Assembly: GCF_014650115.1 (NCBI RefSeq)
Contig: NZ_BMUI01000008.1
Location: forward strand, 283,069-347,068
DNA length: 64,000 nt
Direction of reading: 5' to 3'
From: Streptomyces olivaceoviridis
GTDB lineage: Bacteria; Actinomycetota; Actinomycetes; Streptomycetales; Streptomycetaceae
Within the stretch, counting starts at the first letter, position 1. Each line of letters begins with the position of its first letter. The translations under genes and the position numbers were made by a program. Below the pieces are notes generated by a model, which saw only the letters and a list, made by a program, of their open reading frames with translations, did not search any database and was not told the DNA's origin. Shown here in pieces: positions 33,715 through 42,635 of the stretch.

Positions 33715-33749
33715 CCACCGCCCGGCCGGCGTGACCGGCCGGGCGGTGG
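33715..33749 (+). terminator. Terminator shared by P450 operon and LysR gene
   Basis: A perfect 15-bp stem (33715-33729 with 33735-33749) and 5-nt loop lie 25 bp after the P450 stop and 38 bp before the convergent LysR stop; it can act on both strands. Confidence 0.85.
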
Positions 33750-33786
33750 CACGCCGGTGCGGGACCAGGGTCTGTCCTCGGATTCC

Positions 33787-34716
33787 CTAGGCGCCGGGCG
33801 GCAGCTGGGCCGGGCTGACCCGTTCGCCCAGGACCTCCGCCATGAACTGCACCAGCCAGCGCTGGGACGGGCTGCGGGAAGCCTCGTGCCGGGCGTAGAG
33901 CGCGACCTCGATCGGCTCGGTCTCGAACGGCAGGCGCACCAGGCGCAGGCGGTGGGAGGCGGTGAAGACCTCCCCGACGTACTCGGGGACGATGGCGATC
34001 AGGTCGGTGCGCTCCAGCAGGTACGGCAGCATCGAGAAGCGGGTGGCGTCCACGGCCGCGCGGTCCAGGAGCCCGTAGGTGGCGAGCACGGAGCGGGGGA
34101 CGACGTGACCGCTGGGGCCGTACACCGTGGCGTGGTGCTCGGCCGCCAGCTCGGCCAGGGTGACGGACGCGCCCCGGACGCGTGGGTGGTCGGCGGCGAC
34201 CATGCCGACGTAGCGCTCGTGGAAGAGCGGGATGCGCACGGTGCGGTGGGAGGTCAGGACGGGGGTGGCGACGAACGCGTCGAGTTCGCCGCGGCGCAGT
34301 TGGCCCTCGGCGTCGTCGACGTCGAGGGCGCGGACGGTGAAGGACACCCGGGGCGCGCGGGCGCGGGCCGCCGCCACGAGACGGGGCAGCAGGGTCACCT
34401 CGCCGAGGTCGGACAGGGCGAGGGTGAAACGGCCCGCCATGGTCGCGGGGTCGAAGTCGTCGCCCTGGCGGATCGCCCCGTCGATGTCGGCCAGGGCGCG
34501 TTGCAGCGGCTCGTAGAGGCGGCGGGCGCCGGCGGTCGGGGTCAGGCCGCGGCCGGTGCGGCGGAAGAGGTCGTCGTCGAAGTGCCGGCGGAGTTTGGCC
34601 AGGCTGTAACTGACCGTCGGCTGGGTGACGTGGAGGGTCTCGGCGGTGGCCGTGACGCTGCCCGTCTCGTAGAGCAGCACGAAGACCCGGGCGAGGTTGA
34701 GATCGAAGCTGCTCAT
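33787..34716 (-). CDS. LysR family regulator of the mandelate-type genes
   Basis: 309 residues from the ATG at 34716 (an ATG 33 nt upstream is possible). The N-terminal helix-turn-helix is LNLARVFVLLYETGSVTATAETLHVTQPTVSYSLAKLRRHF; the rest is a periplasmic-binding-like effector domain (from about 90). It belongs to the NodD/PcaQ-like side of the family. It is divergent from the benzoylformate decarboxylase gene with 95 bp between starts, the standard layout for a LysR activator and its target operon. The likely effector is an aromatic acid of the pathway. An ATAT-N11-ATAT element overlaps its own start. Confidence 0.88.
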   Translation of the reverse strand: MSSFDLNLARVFVLLYETGSVTATAETLHVTQPTVSYSLAKLRRHFDDDLFRRTGRGLTPTAGARRLYEPLQRALADIDGAIRQGDDFDPATMAGRFTLALSDLGEVTLLPRLVAAARARAPRVSFTVRALDVDDAEGQLRRGELDAFVATPVLTSHRTVRIPLFHERYVGMVAADHPRVRGASVTLAELAAEHHATVYGPSGHVVPRSVLATYGLLDRAAVDATRFSMLPYLLERTDLIAIVPEYVGEVFTASHRLRLVRLPFETEPIEVALYARHEASRSPSQRWLVQFMAEVLGERVSPAQLPPGA

Positions 34717-34756
34717 ATCGATCGACTCTATATCGCGGCGCGCCAACATCTATTGG
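34715..34756. promoter_or_regulatory. LysR-type binding elements between LysR and decarboxylase genes
   Basis: ATAT-N11-ATAT (34715-34733) has the T-N11-A geometry of LysR boxes and covers the LysR start codon, suited to autorepression. A second element, CCAA-N6-TTGG (34743-34756), lies about 60 bp before the decarboxylase start and could be the activation site. Confidence 0.45.
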
Positions 34757-34811
34757 TGGCCCGGTCGCGCGCTCCCTAGCGTGTGCTGCGTCACTTCGGA
34801 GAGGAACGCCT

Positions 34812-36392
34812 GTGCCGTCCGTGCGCCGCATCGCCCATGAGTTCCTGGAGCGCCAGGGGCTGACCACCGTCTTCGGCAACCCCGGTTCGAACGAGCTGCC
34901 CTTCCTCACCGGACTCCCCGACGGGTTCCGGTACGTGCTCGGCCTGCACGAGGGTGCCGTCGTGGGCATGGCCGACGGCTACGCCCAGGCGACGGGCCGG
35001 CCGGTGCTGGTCAATCTGCACGCCGCTTCCGGCTCCGGCAACGCGATGGGGGCGCTGACGAACGCCGTGGCCTCGGGGACGCCGCTGGTGATCGTGGCCG
35101 GTCAGCAGGTGCGGCCGGCCATCGGGCCGGAGGCCAACCTCGCCAACGTCGACGCCCCGGCGCTGATGAGGCCGCTCGTCGGCTGGGCCGCCGAACCGGC
35201 GTGCGCCCAGGACGTGCCGCGCGCGCTCGCCCAGGCCGTCTTCGAGGCGCGGTTGCAGCGCCGGCCGTCCTACCTCTCCGTCCCGTACGACGACTGGGCG
35301 GCCGACGCGGGCGAGAACGCGCCGGCCGTGCTGGACCGGTGGGTCGAGCGCGCGGGGGTGCCCGCCGGGGAACAGGGCCACCGGCTGGCCGAGGCGGTGG
35401 CCGGCGCCCGGCGGCCCGCGCTCGTCCTGGGCGGTGACATCGACACCGCCGGGCGCTTCGACGACGCGGTGCGGCTGGCCGAGCGGCTCGCCGGCCCGGT
35501 ATGGGCGGCGCCCTCGCTCTTCCGGCTGCCCTTCCCCAACCGCCACCCGCTGTTCCGCGGTGTGCTCCCCGCCGGCATCGAGCCGATCCGCCGGGCCTTC
35601 GAGGGCCACGACCTGGTACTGGTGCTCGGCGCCCCCGTGTTCCGCTACCACGAGCACCTCCCCGGGCGGTATCTGCCGGCGGGCACCCGGCTGATCCAGG
35701 TGACGGAGGACGCGTCCGCCGCCGCGCGGGCGCCGATGGGCGAGGCGCTGGTCGCCGACCCCGGCGCGGTGATCGAGCTGCTGGCGAACGCGCTCGACGC
35801 GTCCGGGGTGCCCTCGGCCGACTACCGGCCCGTGCCGGCGCCGCGCTCCGCCGAGGGGCCGCGCCTGCATCCGGAGGAGGTCTTCGCGGCCCTGCGGGAC
35901 GAACTGCCCGCCGACACCGCGTACGTGGTGGAGTCGACCTCGACCACCTCCTCGTGGTGGCGCCAGATGGATCTGCGCCGGCCCGGCTCGTACTACTTCC
36001 CGGCGGCGGGCGGTCTCGGGTTCGGCCTGCCCGGCGCGGTCGGGGTCGCCATGGCCCAGCCCGAGCGGCCGGTCGTGGGGGTGATCGGGGACGGCTCGGC
36101 CAACTACGGCGTCACCGCGCTGTGGACGGCCGCCCAGCACCGGGTTCCGCTCACCGTGGTGCTGCTGCGCAACGGGACGTACGGCGCGTTGCGCTGGTTC
36201 GGCGGCCTCCTCGGCGTGCCGGACGCTCCGGGCCTGGACATCCCGGGTCTGGACTTCACCCGTATCGCTGAGGGCTACGGGGTGCCCGCCCTGCACGCCG
36301 ACGGCGTGGACGAGTTGCGGGCGGTCCTCGCCGAACGCCCGGACGGCCCCCGGCTGGTCCAGGTGGACACGGCGCTCACCACGCCCTCCTGA
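34812..36392 (+). CDS. mdlC: Benzoylformate decarboxylase-like ThDP enzyme
   Basis: 526 residues, GTG start with GGAGAGG upstream. The ThDP fold is complete: N-terminal PYR domain, central domain, and PP domain with GDGSANYGVTALWTAAQH. The catalytic residues known from Pseudomonas benzoylformate decarboxylase are at the same numbers: Ser26 in NPGSNELP, Glu47 in GLHEGAV and His70 in LVNLHAASG; a histidine pair is present in the RYHEHLPG loop. The enzyme converts benzoylformate or a substituted phenylglyoxylate to the aldehyde and CO2. It begins a three-gene operon with aldehyde dehydrogenase (54 bp on) and an aromatic-acid carrier. No mandelate dehydrogenase or racemase is visible. Confidence 0.9.
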   Translation: MPSVRRIAHEFLERQGLTTVFGNPGSNELPFLTGLPDGFRYVLGLHEGAVVGMADGYAQATGRPVLVNLHAASGSGNAMGALTNAVASGTPLVIVAGQQVRPAIGPEANLANVDAPALMRPLVGWAAEPACAQDVPRALAQAVFEARLQRRPSYLSVPYDDWAADAGENAPAVLDRWVERAGVPAGEQGHRLAEAVAGARRPALVLGGDIDTAGRFDDAVRLAERLAGPVWAAPSLFRLPFPNRHPLFRGVLPAGIEPIRRAFEGHDLVLVLGAPVFRYHEHLPGRYLPAGTRLIQVTEDASAAARAPMGEALVADPGAVIELLANALDASGVPSADYRPVPAPRSAEGPRLHPEEVFAALRDELPADTAYVVESTSTTSSWWRQMDLRRPGSYYFPAAGGLGFGLPGAVGVAMAQPERPVVGVIGDGSANYGVTALWTAAQHRVPLTVVLLRNGTYGALRWFGGLLGVPDAPGLDIPGLDFTRIAEGYGVPALHADGVDELRAVLAERPDGPRLVQVDTALTTPS

Positions 36393-36446
36393 GCACGCAC
36401 CGCCCGCGAGTCTCCCGTTCCACGGCAGCTCCACGAAGGGAATCCG

Positions 36447-37901
36447 ATGACACTCCTGGACAGCGACGTCTGGAGCAAGAAGATCTTCGGCGACGGCTGG
36501 ACGGCCGCCACCCGCGAGCAGCCGGTCGTCGAGCCGGCGACCGGGGACGGGCTCGGCACCGTGGGTCTGGCCACGGCCGAGGAGGTGGGCCGCGCCGCCG
36601 CCCGCGCCGCCGAGGCACAGCGGGCCTGGGCGGCCGTCCCCGCGCAGGCGCGGGCGGCCGTACTGCGCCGCGCGGGCGAGCTGTTCACCGAGCACGCCGC
36701 CGAGATCGAGGACTGGCTGGTGCGGGAGGCGGGCTCCGTCCGGGCCAAGGCGCGTTTCGAGGTGGGGCTGGCGCGCGGCGAGTGCTTCGAGTGCGCGGCG
36801 CTGCCGACGTATCCGCAGGGTGAGGTGCTGGCGTCCGAGGACCCCCGCTGGTCGTTCACCCGCCGTCGCCCGGCCGGGGTGGTGAGCGTGATCGCGCCGT
36901 TCAACTTCCCGCTGCTCCTGGGGCTGCGCTCGGTGGCTCCCGCACTCGCGCTGGGCAACGCGGTGCTGCTCAAGCCCGATCCCCGCACGGCGGTGAGCGG
37001 TGGTGTCGTCATCGCGCGGGTCTTCGAGGAGGCCGGGCTGCCCTCCGGTGTGCTCCATCTGCTCCCCGGTGACGGCTCGGTCGGCGAGGCGGTCGTCGAG
37101 GCCCCCGAGGTGCGGGTCGTCTCGTTCACCGGGTCCACGCCGGTGGGGCGGGCCATCGGCGAGCGGGCCGGCCGTCTGCTCAAGCGGGCCCACCTCGAAC
37201 TCGGCGGGAACAACGCCCTGGTGGTGCTGCCCGGCGCCGATGCGGGCAAGGCGGCCTCGGCCGGTGCGTTCGGCTCGTACCTGCACCAGGGGCAGATCTG
37301 CATGACGACCGGCCGGCACGTCGTGCACGAGTCCCTGCTGGAGGAGTACACCGCCGCGCTCGCCGCGAAGGCCCGGGCGCTGCCCGTCGGCGACCCGGCC
37401 CGGGAGGACGTGGCGCTCGGCCCGATCATCGACCGGCGGCAGCTGGAGCGGGTGCACGGCACCGTCACCGAGAGCGTCGCGGCGGGCGCGACACTGGCCG
37501 CGGGCGGCGAGATCGTGGGCGCCGGGTACCGCGCCACCGTGCTGACCGATCTGACCACCGACATGCCGGCGTGGCGTGAGGAGATCTTCGGACCCGTCGC
37601 ACCCGTCATCGGTTTCTCCACGCCGGAGGAGGCCGCGCGGATCGTGAACGACTGCGAGTACGGGCTGTCCGTCGGCATCCTCGGTGACGTCGGTACGGCG
37701 ATGAGGCTCGCCGACCGGATCGACTCCGGCAAGGTCCACATCAACGAACAGACCGTCGGCGACGAACCCCACGCGCCCTTCGGCGGGGTCAAGGCGTCGG
37801 GTACGGGCTCCCGGTTCGGCGGAGCAGCCGCCAACGTCGAGGCGTTCACCGAGACGCAGTGGCTCACCGTGCGGCCCGACATCGCCGAGTACCCGTTCTG
37901 A
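36447..37901 (+). CDS. Benzaldehyde dehydrogenase-like aldehyde dehydrogenase
   Basis: 484 residues. Aldehyde dehydrogenase motifs are in order: the fold entry VVSVIAPFNFPLLL, the NAD loop SFTGSTPVGRAIGE, the general base in LELGGNNALVVL and the nucleophile in QGQICMTTGRHV. The closing INEQTVGDEPHAPFGGVKASG region is the benzaldehyde/vanillin dehydrogenase (XylC/Vdh) form. It oxidises the aldehyde made by the decarboxylase to the acid with NAD(P). AAGGGA precedes the ATG. The next gene, an aromatic-acid symporter, starts 86 bp later in the same direction. Confidence 0.88.
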   Translation: MTLLDSDVWSKKIFGDGWTAATREQPVVEPATGDGLGTVGLATAEEVGRAAARAAEAQRAWAAVPAQARAAVLRRAGELFTEHAAEIEDWLVREAGSVRAKARFEVGLARGECFECAALPTYPQGEVLASEDPRWSFTRRRPAGVVSVIAPFNFPLLLGLRSVAPALALGNAVLLKPDPRTAVSGGVVIARVFEEAGLPSGVLHLLPGDGSVGEAVVEAPEVRVVSFTGSTPVGRAIGERAGRLLKRAHLELGGNNALVVLPGADAGKAASAGAFGSYLHQGQICMTTGRHVVHESLLEEYTAALAAKARALPVGDPAREDVALGPIIDRRQLERVHGTVTESVAAGATLAAGGEIVGAGYRATVLTDLTTDMPAWREEIFGPVAPVIGFSTPEEAARIVNDCEYGLSVGILGDVGTAMRLADRIDSGKVHINEQTVGDEPHAPFGGVKASGTGSRFGGAAANVEAFTETQWLTVRPDIAEYPF

Positions 37902-37987
37902 ACCGGAGTCCGGCACCGCCTGGGCACCACCGCTCAGCACTCACCCCATCTCCATCTCCCGCAGCCGCTCACAGGGGGAACACCGCC

Positions 37988-39235
37988 ATGGCATCCATCG
38001 CCTCGTCCGGCGCGTCCGGCACCACCACGGGGACCGGCACCGCCGGACGCAACCTCTGGACGGTGGTCCTGTGCTGGATCACCGTCCTGCTGGAGGGCTA
38101 CGACCTCGTCGTCCTCGGCGCCATCATCCCGACGCTGCTCAAGACGCGTCACCTCGGCATGACCGCGGGGGACGCGACCACCGTCGCCACGCTGTCGCTC
38201 GTCGGCGTCGCCATCGGCGCGGTGCTGGTCGGTCCGCTGGCCGACCGGCTCGGCCGGCGCCTGCTGCTCATCGGCTCGGTGGTGCTGTTCTCGGTCTTCA
38301 CCCTGCTGGTGCCGCTCGCCGGCTCGGTCACGATGTTCGCCGTACTCCGCCTCATAGCCGGTCTGGGGCTCGGTGCGTGCATGCCCGTGTCCCTGACGAT
38401 GATGGCCGAACACATGCCGGCGGACCGGCGGGCGCGCGCCAGCACGCTGACCATGACCGGCTACCACACCGGCGCCGTGATCACCTCGCTGCTCGCGCTG
38501 CGGGTGACCGACGACTGGGAGGTCCTCTTCTACGTCCTGGGCGTCGCCGGACTGGTCGTCGCGGTCGTCCAGTGGTTCCGTCTGCCGGAGTCGGAGGCGT
38601 TCGTCCGCGCCAAGGAGGCGCCGGGTGCCGAGCGCGTTCCGTTCACCGAGCTGCTCAAGCCGGCCTACCTCCGCGCCGGCATCGGGATCTGGGTGGCCTC
38701 CTTCATGGGCCTGTTGCTGGTCTACGGCCTCAACACCTGGCTGCCCAAGCTCATGAACGACGCCGGATACCCCGTTCCCACGGCCGTCACCCAGCTCCTC
38801 GTGCTCAACGTCGGCGGTGTGGCCGGCCTGGTGCTGGGCGGTTTCGTGGCCGACCGGCGCGGCATCAAGCTCACCACGCTGGGCTGGTTCGCGGTCTCGG
38901 TGGGCATGCTGGCCTGTCTCAGCGTCAAGATGGACAGCGACCTGCTGCTCGACACGGTCGTCTTCCTCACCGGCGTGTTCGTCTTCTCGGCGCAGGTGCT
39001 CGTCTACGCCTACGTCACGCAGTACTACCCGGCCTCCGTCCGCGGCACCGCGCTCGGCTCCGCGTCCGGCATCGGCCGCATCGGCTCCATCGTCGGCCCG
39101 TCGATCACCGGCGCCCTGGTCTCCGCCGGGATCGGCCACCCCTGGGGCTTCTACTTCTTCGCCACGGTGGCCGTCCTGGCCTTCCTGGCCGTGCTCACCC
39201 TCCCGGCCCGGCCCCCGCAGGACCCCACCGCCTGA
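37988..39235 (+). CDS. Aromatic acid:H+ symporter, AAHS family MFS
   Basis: 415 residues with twelve predicted membrane helices. The AAHS family marks are the first-helix motif LLEGYDLVVLGAIIPTLL, in which the aspartate takes part in substrate and proton coupling, and the loop motif GPLADRLGRRLLL. Relatives are BenK (benzoate) and PcaK (protocatechuate, 4-hydroxybenzoate). As third gene after decarboxylase and dehydrogenase it probably imports the pathway's aromatic acid, such as benzoylformate or mandelate. GGGGGAA lies upstream of the ATG. Confidence 0.9.
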   Translation: MASIASSGASGTTTGTGTAGRNLWTVVLCWITVLLEGYDLVVLGAIIPTLLKTRHLGMTAGDATTVATLSLVGVAIGAVLVGPLADRLGRRLLLIGSVVLFSVFTLLVPLAGSVTMFAVLRLIAGLGLGACMPVSLTMMAEHMPADRRARASTLTMTGYHTGAVITSLLALRVTDDWEVLFYVLGVAGLVVAVVQWFRLPESEAFVRAKEAPGAERVPFTELLKPAYLRAGIGIWVASFMGLLLVYGLNTWLPKLMNDAGYPVPTAVTQLLVLNVGGVAGLVLGGFVADRRGIKLTTLGWFAVSVGMLACLSVKMDSDLLLDTVVFLTGVFVFSAQVLVYAYVTQYYPASVRGTALGSASGIGRIGSIVGPSITGALVSAGIGHPWGFYFFATVAVLAFLAVLTLPARPPQDPTA

Positions 39236-39250
39236 CGCGGCGGTGTCCGG

Positions 39251-39895
39251 TCACCGTCCCTCGGGGAACCCGTCGCTGGTGATGAAGTAGAACACCGGCA
39301 GCACGACGAAGACGGCGACGGCCACCAGCGGCGCGACGACGACGCCGAGGAGCCCGGCGGCACTGTACGCCAGGGCTCCCGCCCAGGAGCGCAGGCGGCC
39401 GTGCCGTACGTACGTGCTCTCCACCTCCGGGGTCAACAGCTCGGGACGGCGGGCCAGTTGGTCGTAGAAGGCTACCCAGCTCAGGCACATCACCGCCGCC
39501 AGACCGGCGTAGAGGGCAACGGCGACCCGGGCGTCGGAACCGTCGGGGTCCGCCTGGAGCGCGTCCGCGACGACCGCGGTGGGGAACGACAGCGCCGCCG
39601 TGCTGAACAACAGCAGCAGGTTCGCCGCGTGCAGCCCCCGGTCCATCACACGGACCCGCACGAAGGCCTGGTGGTGGTTGAGCCAGATGACCGACACGTA
39701 TCCGAAGGAGGCCAGATAGCCGAGGTAGGCGGGCCACTGGGCCAGCAGGGCGTGGCCGAGGCCGCCCGGCCGGTGCGGTGGATCGGCGAGGCCGAGGGCC
39801 AGCAGCGTGACGGCGATGGCCAGCACGCCGTCGCTGAAGGCCTCCGCGCGGGTGGTGTCGGACCGGGAGAAACCGCGGAGGCGGGTGCGGGACAC
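39251..39895 (-). CDS. TMEM175 family potassium channel-like protein
   Basis: 214 residues, GTG start with AGGAG 5 nt upstream. Six hydrophobic segments; the first holds the TMEM175 filter signature FSDGVLAIAVTLL, and the third region has SVIWLNHHQAF, both diagnostic of this family (formerly DUF1211). Bacterial TMEM175 proteins form tetrameric potassium leak channels without the classic TVGYG filter. It converges with the aromatic acid carrier gene with 15 bp between stops. No coupled gene; role in potassium homeostasis by family. Confidence 0.88.
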   Translation of the reverse strand: MSRTRLRGFSRSDTTRAEAFSDGVLAIAVTLLALGLADPPHRPGGLGHALLAQWPAYLGYLASFGYVSVIWLNHHQAFVRVRVMDRGLHAANLLLLFSTAALSFPTAVVADALQADPDGSDARVAVALYAGLAAVMCLSWVAFYDQLARRPELLTPEVESTYVRHGRLRSWAGALAYSAAGLLGVVVAPLVAVAVFVVLPVFYFITSDGFPEGR

Positions 39896-39957
39896 ACTGG
39901 CTCCTGACGTGCTGGTTCACAACGGGACGGGATGGGGCCGGGGCCGGGACGGGTGTG

Positions 39958-40605
39958 TCAGGCCCCGCTGCCGGGCCTGAGGGGGCTCACCCGGGGGACG
40001 GACGCCTTTCCCGTGTTGGAGACCTTGCCGCCGGTCCAGGGGACGGAGAGCGAGGTGGTCTCGTCGGGCGGGGTGACCAGCAGGGCCCGCGGCGTGACGG
40101 TGGTGACGCCGGTGATCCGCGGATCGCTGTAGCTCAGCGCCGACCAGGCGTCGTCCCCCGGGGCGAGCGTCACCCGCTGCTCCGGCTGGTCGGTGGCCCG
40201 CTCGGGGTCCGGGGTGACGGCGTCGCCCGCTCCGTCGACGAACGCCACGCCCGGGAAGCCGTACAGGCTGCACGTGCGCGGAGACCGGTTGGTCAGCACG
40301 AGGGCGAAGTTCTCCTGCCCGGCCCCGGGGTGGTCGGGCCCGAGGGACGCCTTGAGGTCGGAGGTGCGACAGCGTTTGGGGGCCGGTGCGGCGGGTGACG
40401 CCGCCGCCGTACCGGTGCCGGTCGGCTCGGAGGGGCCGGCGGTGTCGCCGCCGGCGGGTCCCGATGAGGTCGCCGACGGCGTACCGGTGGCGGCGGCGGA
40501 CGCGGGCGGGGCGCCTCCGGAGGTGCCGTCCGCGCTGTGGCTCGTACACGCGGTCAGCACGGCACAGCAGGCGAGTACGGCGGGCAGGATGCGACGGAAC
40601 GTCAT
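39958..40605 (-). CDS. DUF4232 lipoprotein
   Basis: 215 residues. The signal peptide ends in a lipobox LTAC (Cys20), so the mature protein is anchored to the outer face of the membrane. A Gly/Ser/Ala/Pro linker runs to about residue 75. The DUF4232 domain follows: KRCRTSDLKAS, FALVLTNRSPRTCSLYGFPGVAF, and VTLAPGDDAWSALSYSD. Two cysteines probably pair. Function unknown, as for the secreted DUF4232 protein at 10507. GAGGAAGAG lies before the ATG. Confidence 0.85.
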   Translation of the reverse strand: MTFRRILPAVLACCAVLTACTSHSADGTSGGAPPASAAATGTPSATSSGPAGGDTAGPSEPTGTGTAAASPAAPAPKRCRTSDLKASLGPDHPGAGQENFALVLTNRSPRTCSLYGFPGVAFVDGAGDAVTPDPERATDQPEQRVTLAPGDDAWSALSYSDPRITGVTTVTPRALLVTPPDETTSLSVPWTGGKVSNTGKASVPRVSPLRPGSGA

Positions 40606-40706
40606 GGTGCTCTTCCTCGGGGCTCACGGGCGCTCGGGGCTCACGGGCGCCGTGGCAGGTGTGTGCGCCGGCACGGGGCCGGCGCGGTGACGGGCGGCGG
40701 GCCGGG

Positions 40707-41555
40707 TCAGTGGCCGGTGCGGACGGAGCGGACCGCGCGCAGGATCAGGTCGGTGACGGGGCCGGGGTCGCTCACGGACACCGCGTGCGGGGCGCGGACG
40801 GCGACGGTGTGGGCGTGGGCGCGCTCGGCCATCCAGCGTTCGGCGGCCGGCGGGATGTTGCGGTCCTCGGTGGCCACGAGGTACCAGCTGGGGATCTTCT
40901 TCCACGCGGCGGCGGTGGCCGGTTCCTGGAGCGCGGCCAGGGTGATCGGGCGCTGGCCCGCGGCCATGACCTGGGCGGTCGGCACGGGGACACCGGCGGC
41001 GAACTGGTTGCGGAAGAGGTCCTTCCTGATGACCAGTTCGTCGCCCTGGCCGCCGCCGGGCAGCGGGTAGTGCTGGGTGACGGTCGCCTCCCCCAGAGTG
41101 CTGCCGGGGAACTTGCCGGTGAGCTGGAGCGCGCTCTCCCCGACCTCGGGGACGAAGGCGGCGATGTAGACCAGCGCCTTGACGCTCGGGAGACCGGCCG
41201 CGGCCTGGCTGATGACGGCGCCGCCGTAGGAGTGCCCGACCAGGACGATCGGTCCGCTGACGCTCTCCAGGACGCTGCGGATGTACGCGGTGTCGCTCGC
41301 CAGTCCGCGCAGGGGCAGGGCGGGCGCCAGCACGCGGTGGCCCTGCCGCAGCAGGCGCTGGACGACGCCGCGCCAGCTTGAGCCGTCGGCGAACGCGCCG
41401 TGGATCAGGACGACGGTGGGGTCGGCCGGGCGGCCGTGTCCGGTGGCCGGACGGCCCGCGGCCGGCGCGGCGTGCGCGATCCCGGCGGTGCCCAGGGCGG
41501 CGGCACCGGCCAGGAGGGACGTGGTCACGGTACGGCGCGAGATCGGTGCGTTCAT
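40707..41555 (-). CDS. Exported alpha/beta hydrolase (Tat signal)
   Basis: 282 residues. The N-terminus ISRRTVTTSLLAGAAALG is a twin-arginine signal ending near AHAAPA. The mature enzyme has the oxyanion motif VVLIHGAFADGSSW, the nucleophile elbow VGHSYGGAVIS and a histidine in the segment APHAVSVSDP. It is a member of the EstC/salicylate-esterase-like group of small alpha/beta hydrolases. Its paralogue at 41599 lacks the signal. Both are read away from the AraC-type regulator at 42636 and probably depend on it. The gap to the upstream paralogue is 43 bp. Confidence 0.85.
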   Translation of the reverse strand: MNAPISRRTVTTSLLAGAAALGTAGIAHAAPAAGRPATGHGRPADPTVVLIHGAFADGSSWRGVVQRLLRQGHRVLAPALPLRGLASDTAYIRSVLESVSGPIVLVGHSYGGAVISQAAAGLPSVKALVYIAAFVPEVGESALQLTGKFPGSTLGEATVTQHYPLPGGGQGDELVIRKDLFRNQFAAGVPVPTAQVMAAGQRPITLAALQEPATAAAWKKIPSWYLVATEDRNIPPAAERWMAERAHAHTVAVRAPHAVSVSDPGPVTDLILRAVRSVRTGH

Positions 41556-41598
41556 CGTTCGCTCTCTGTCTGGGGTGGAGGGAGGGGGCGGGCCGGGG

Positions 41599-42324
41599 TC
41601 AGCGGGAGGTGGCCCGGACGGCGTCCTCGATGAGGCGCACGACCCGCTCGGGGTGGGCGAGCATGACCAGGTGGGAGGAGTCCACCTCGACGGTGGTCAT
41701 GCCGGCCCGCCGGTAGCCGTAGCGCTCCACGTCGGGGTTGATGGTGTGGTCGGCGGAGGCGACCAGGCCCCAGGAGGGCTTGGTCTTCCAGGCCGCGGCC
41801 GGGGCCGCCTCGGTGAAGGCCTGGGCGGCCAGCGGGCGCTGGGACACGGCGAGGGCCGAGGCGAGGCGGGGGTCGACGTCGGCGGCGAAGATGGCCGGGA
41901 ACTTGTCGGGCCGGACCGACACGTCGGTTCCGGGCTGGTCCGAACCCTCGATCGGGAAGGGGGTGTAGACGAGGGCGCCGGTCAGGTCGGAGTCGGGGAA
42001 GCGGCCTTGCAGCTCGCCGAGGCTCTCGCCCTCCTCCAGGGCGTAACCGGCCAGGTAGACCAGGGCGCTGACGTTGTCCTCGGTCCCGGCGACCGTGATG
42101 ACGGCACCACCGTAGGAGTGGCCGACCAGGACGACGGGGCCGGGGATCTGGCGGACGATGTCGGCGACGTAGGCGGCGTCCCCGATGAGGCTGCGGTTGG
42201 GCACGGCCGGGGCGACGACGTCGAGGCCGCGGGCGATCAGCCGGGGGATGACCTCCGCGTAGCTGGAGGCGTCGGCGAAGGCTCCGTGGACGAGGACGAC
42301 GGTCGGTCCGTCGGTACGGGACAT
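41599..42324 (-). CDS. Cytoplasmic alpha/beta hydrolase, paralogue of the preceding exported one
   Basis: 241 residues. The same elements occur as in the exported neighbour: VVLVHGAFADASSYAEV, VGHSYGGAVITVAG with the serine nucleophile, and a histidine in DSSHLVMLAHPE. No signal peptide is present, so it acts in the cytoplasm. The two genes appear to be a tandem duplication in which one copy gained or lost export. It lies first in the pair downstream of the divergent AraC gene; 311 bp separate the starts. Esterase or lactonase-like activity is likely, substrate unknown. Confidence 0.82.
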   Translation of the reverse strand: MSRTDGPTVVLVHGAFADASSYAEVIPRLIARGLDVVAPAVPNRSLIGDAAYVADIVRQIPGPVVLVGHSYGGAVITVAGTEDNVSALVYLAGYALEEGESLGELQGRFPDSDLTGALVYTPFPIEGSDQPGTDVSVRPDKFPAIFAADVDPRLASALAVSQRPLAAQAFTEAAPAAAWKTKPSWGLVASADHTINPDVERYGYRRAGMTTVEVDSSHLVMLAHPERVVRLIEDAVRATSR

Positions 42325-42635
42325 GGGAGGACTCCCTGGTCGCTGGGGTGGGTGCCGGCCCGTGCCCGGCTGCCGGGCGGGTGGGTGGCTCGTGGGTGGT
42401 GCCGGGGCCGTGAGACGTCCGGACGGGTCGATCGTCCGGATTCGTGCGCGGGGAGCGCGCCAGCACGCTGTGGGCGAAGCCGCCGGTACCTCCGAGACCC
42501 TAGGGCGGGCGCAAGGGGGCGGATTGACTGTCTGTGCACCATCTGTGGCCTGTGCGCGCTCAGCGGCCACCGGCCCGTCCGGGGGCGTCGTATCGTCGGG
42601 ACCGCGGCATCCGGGAAGTCGATTCGGGGGGTTGT
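42325..42635. other. Divergent spacer between hydrolase pair and AraC gene
   Basis: No gene was found. A TTGACT hexamer at 42524-42529 faces the AraC gene, but no good -10 hexamer lies at the right distance. It is the likely target region of the AraC-type regulator. Confidence 0.4.
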
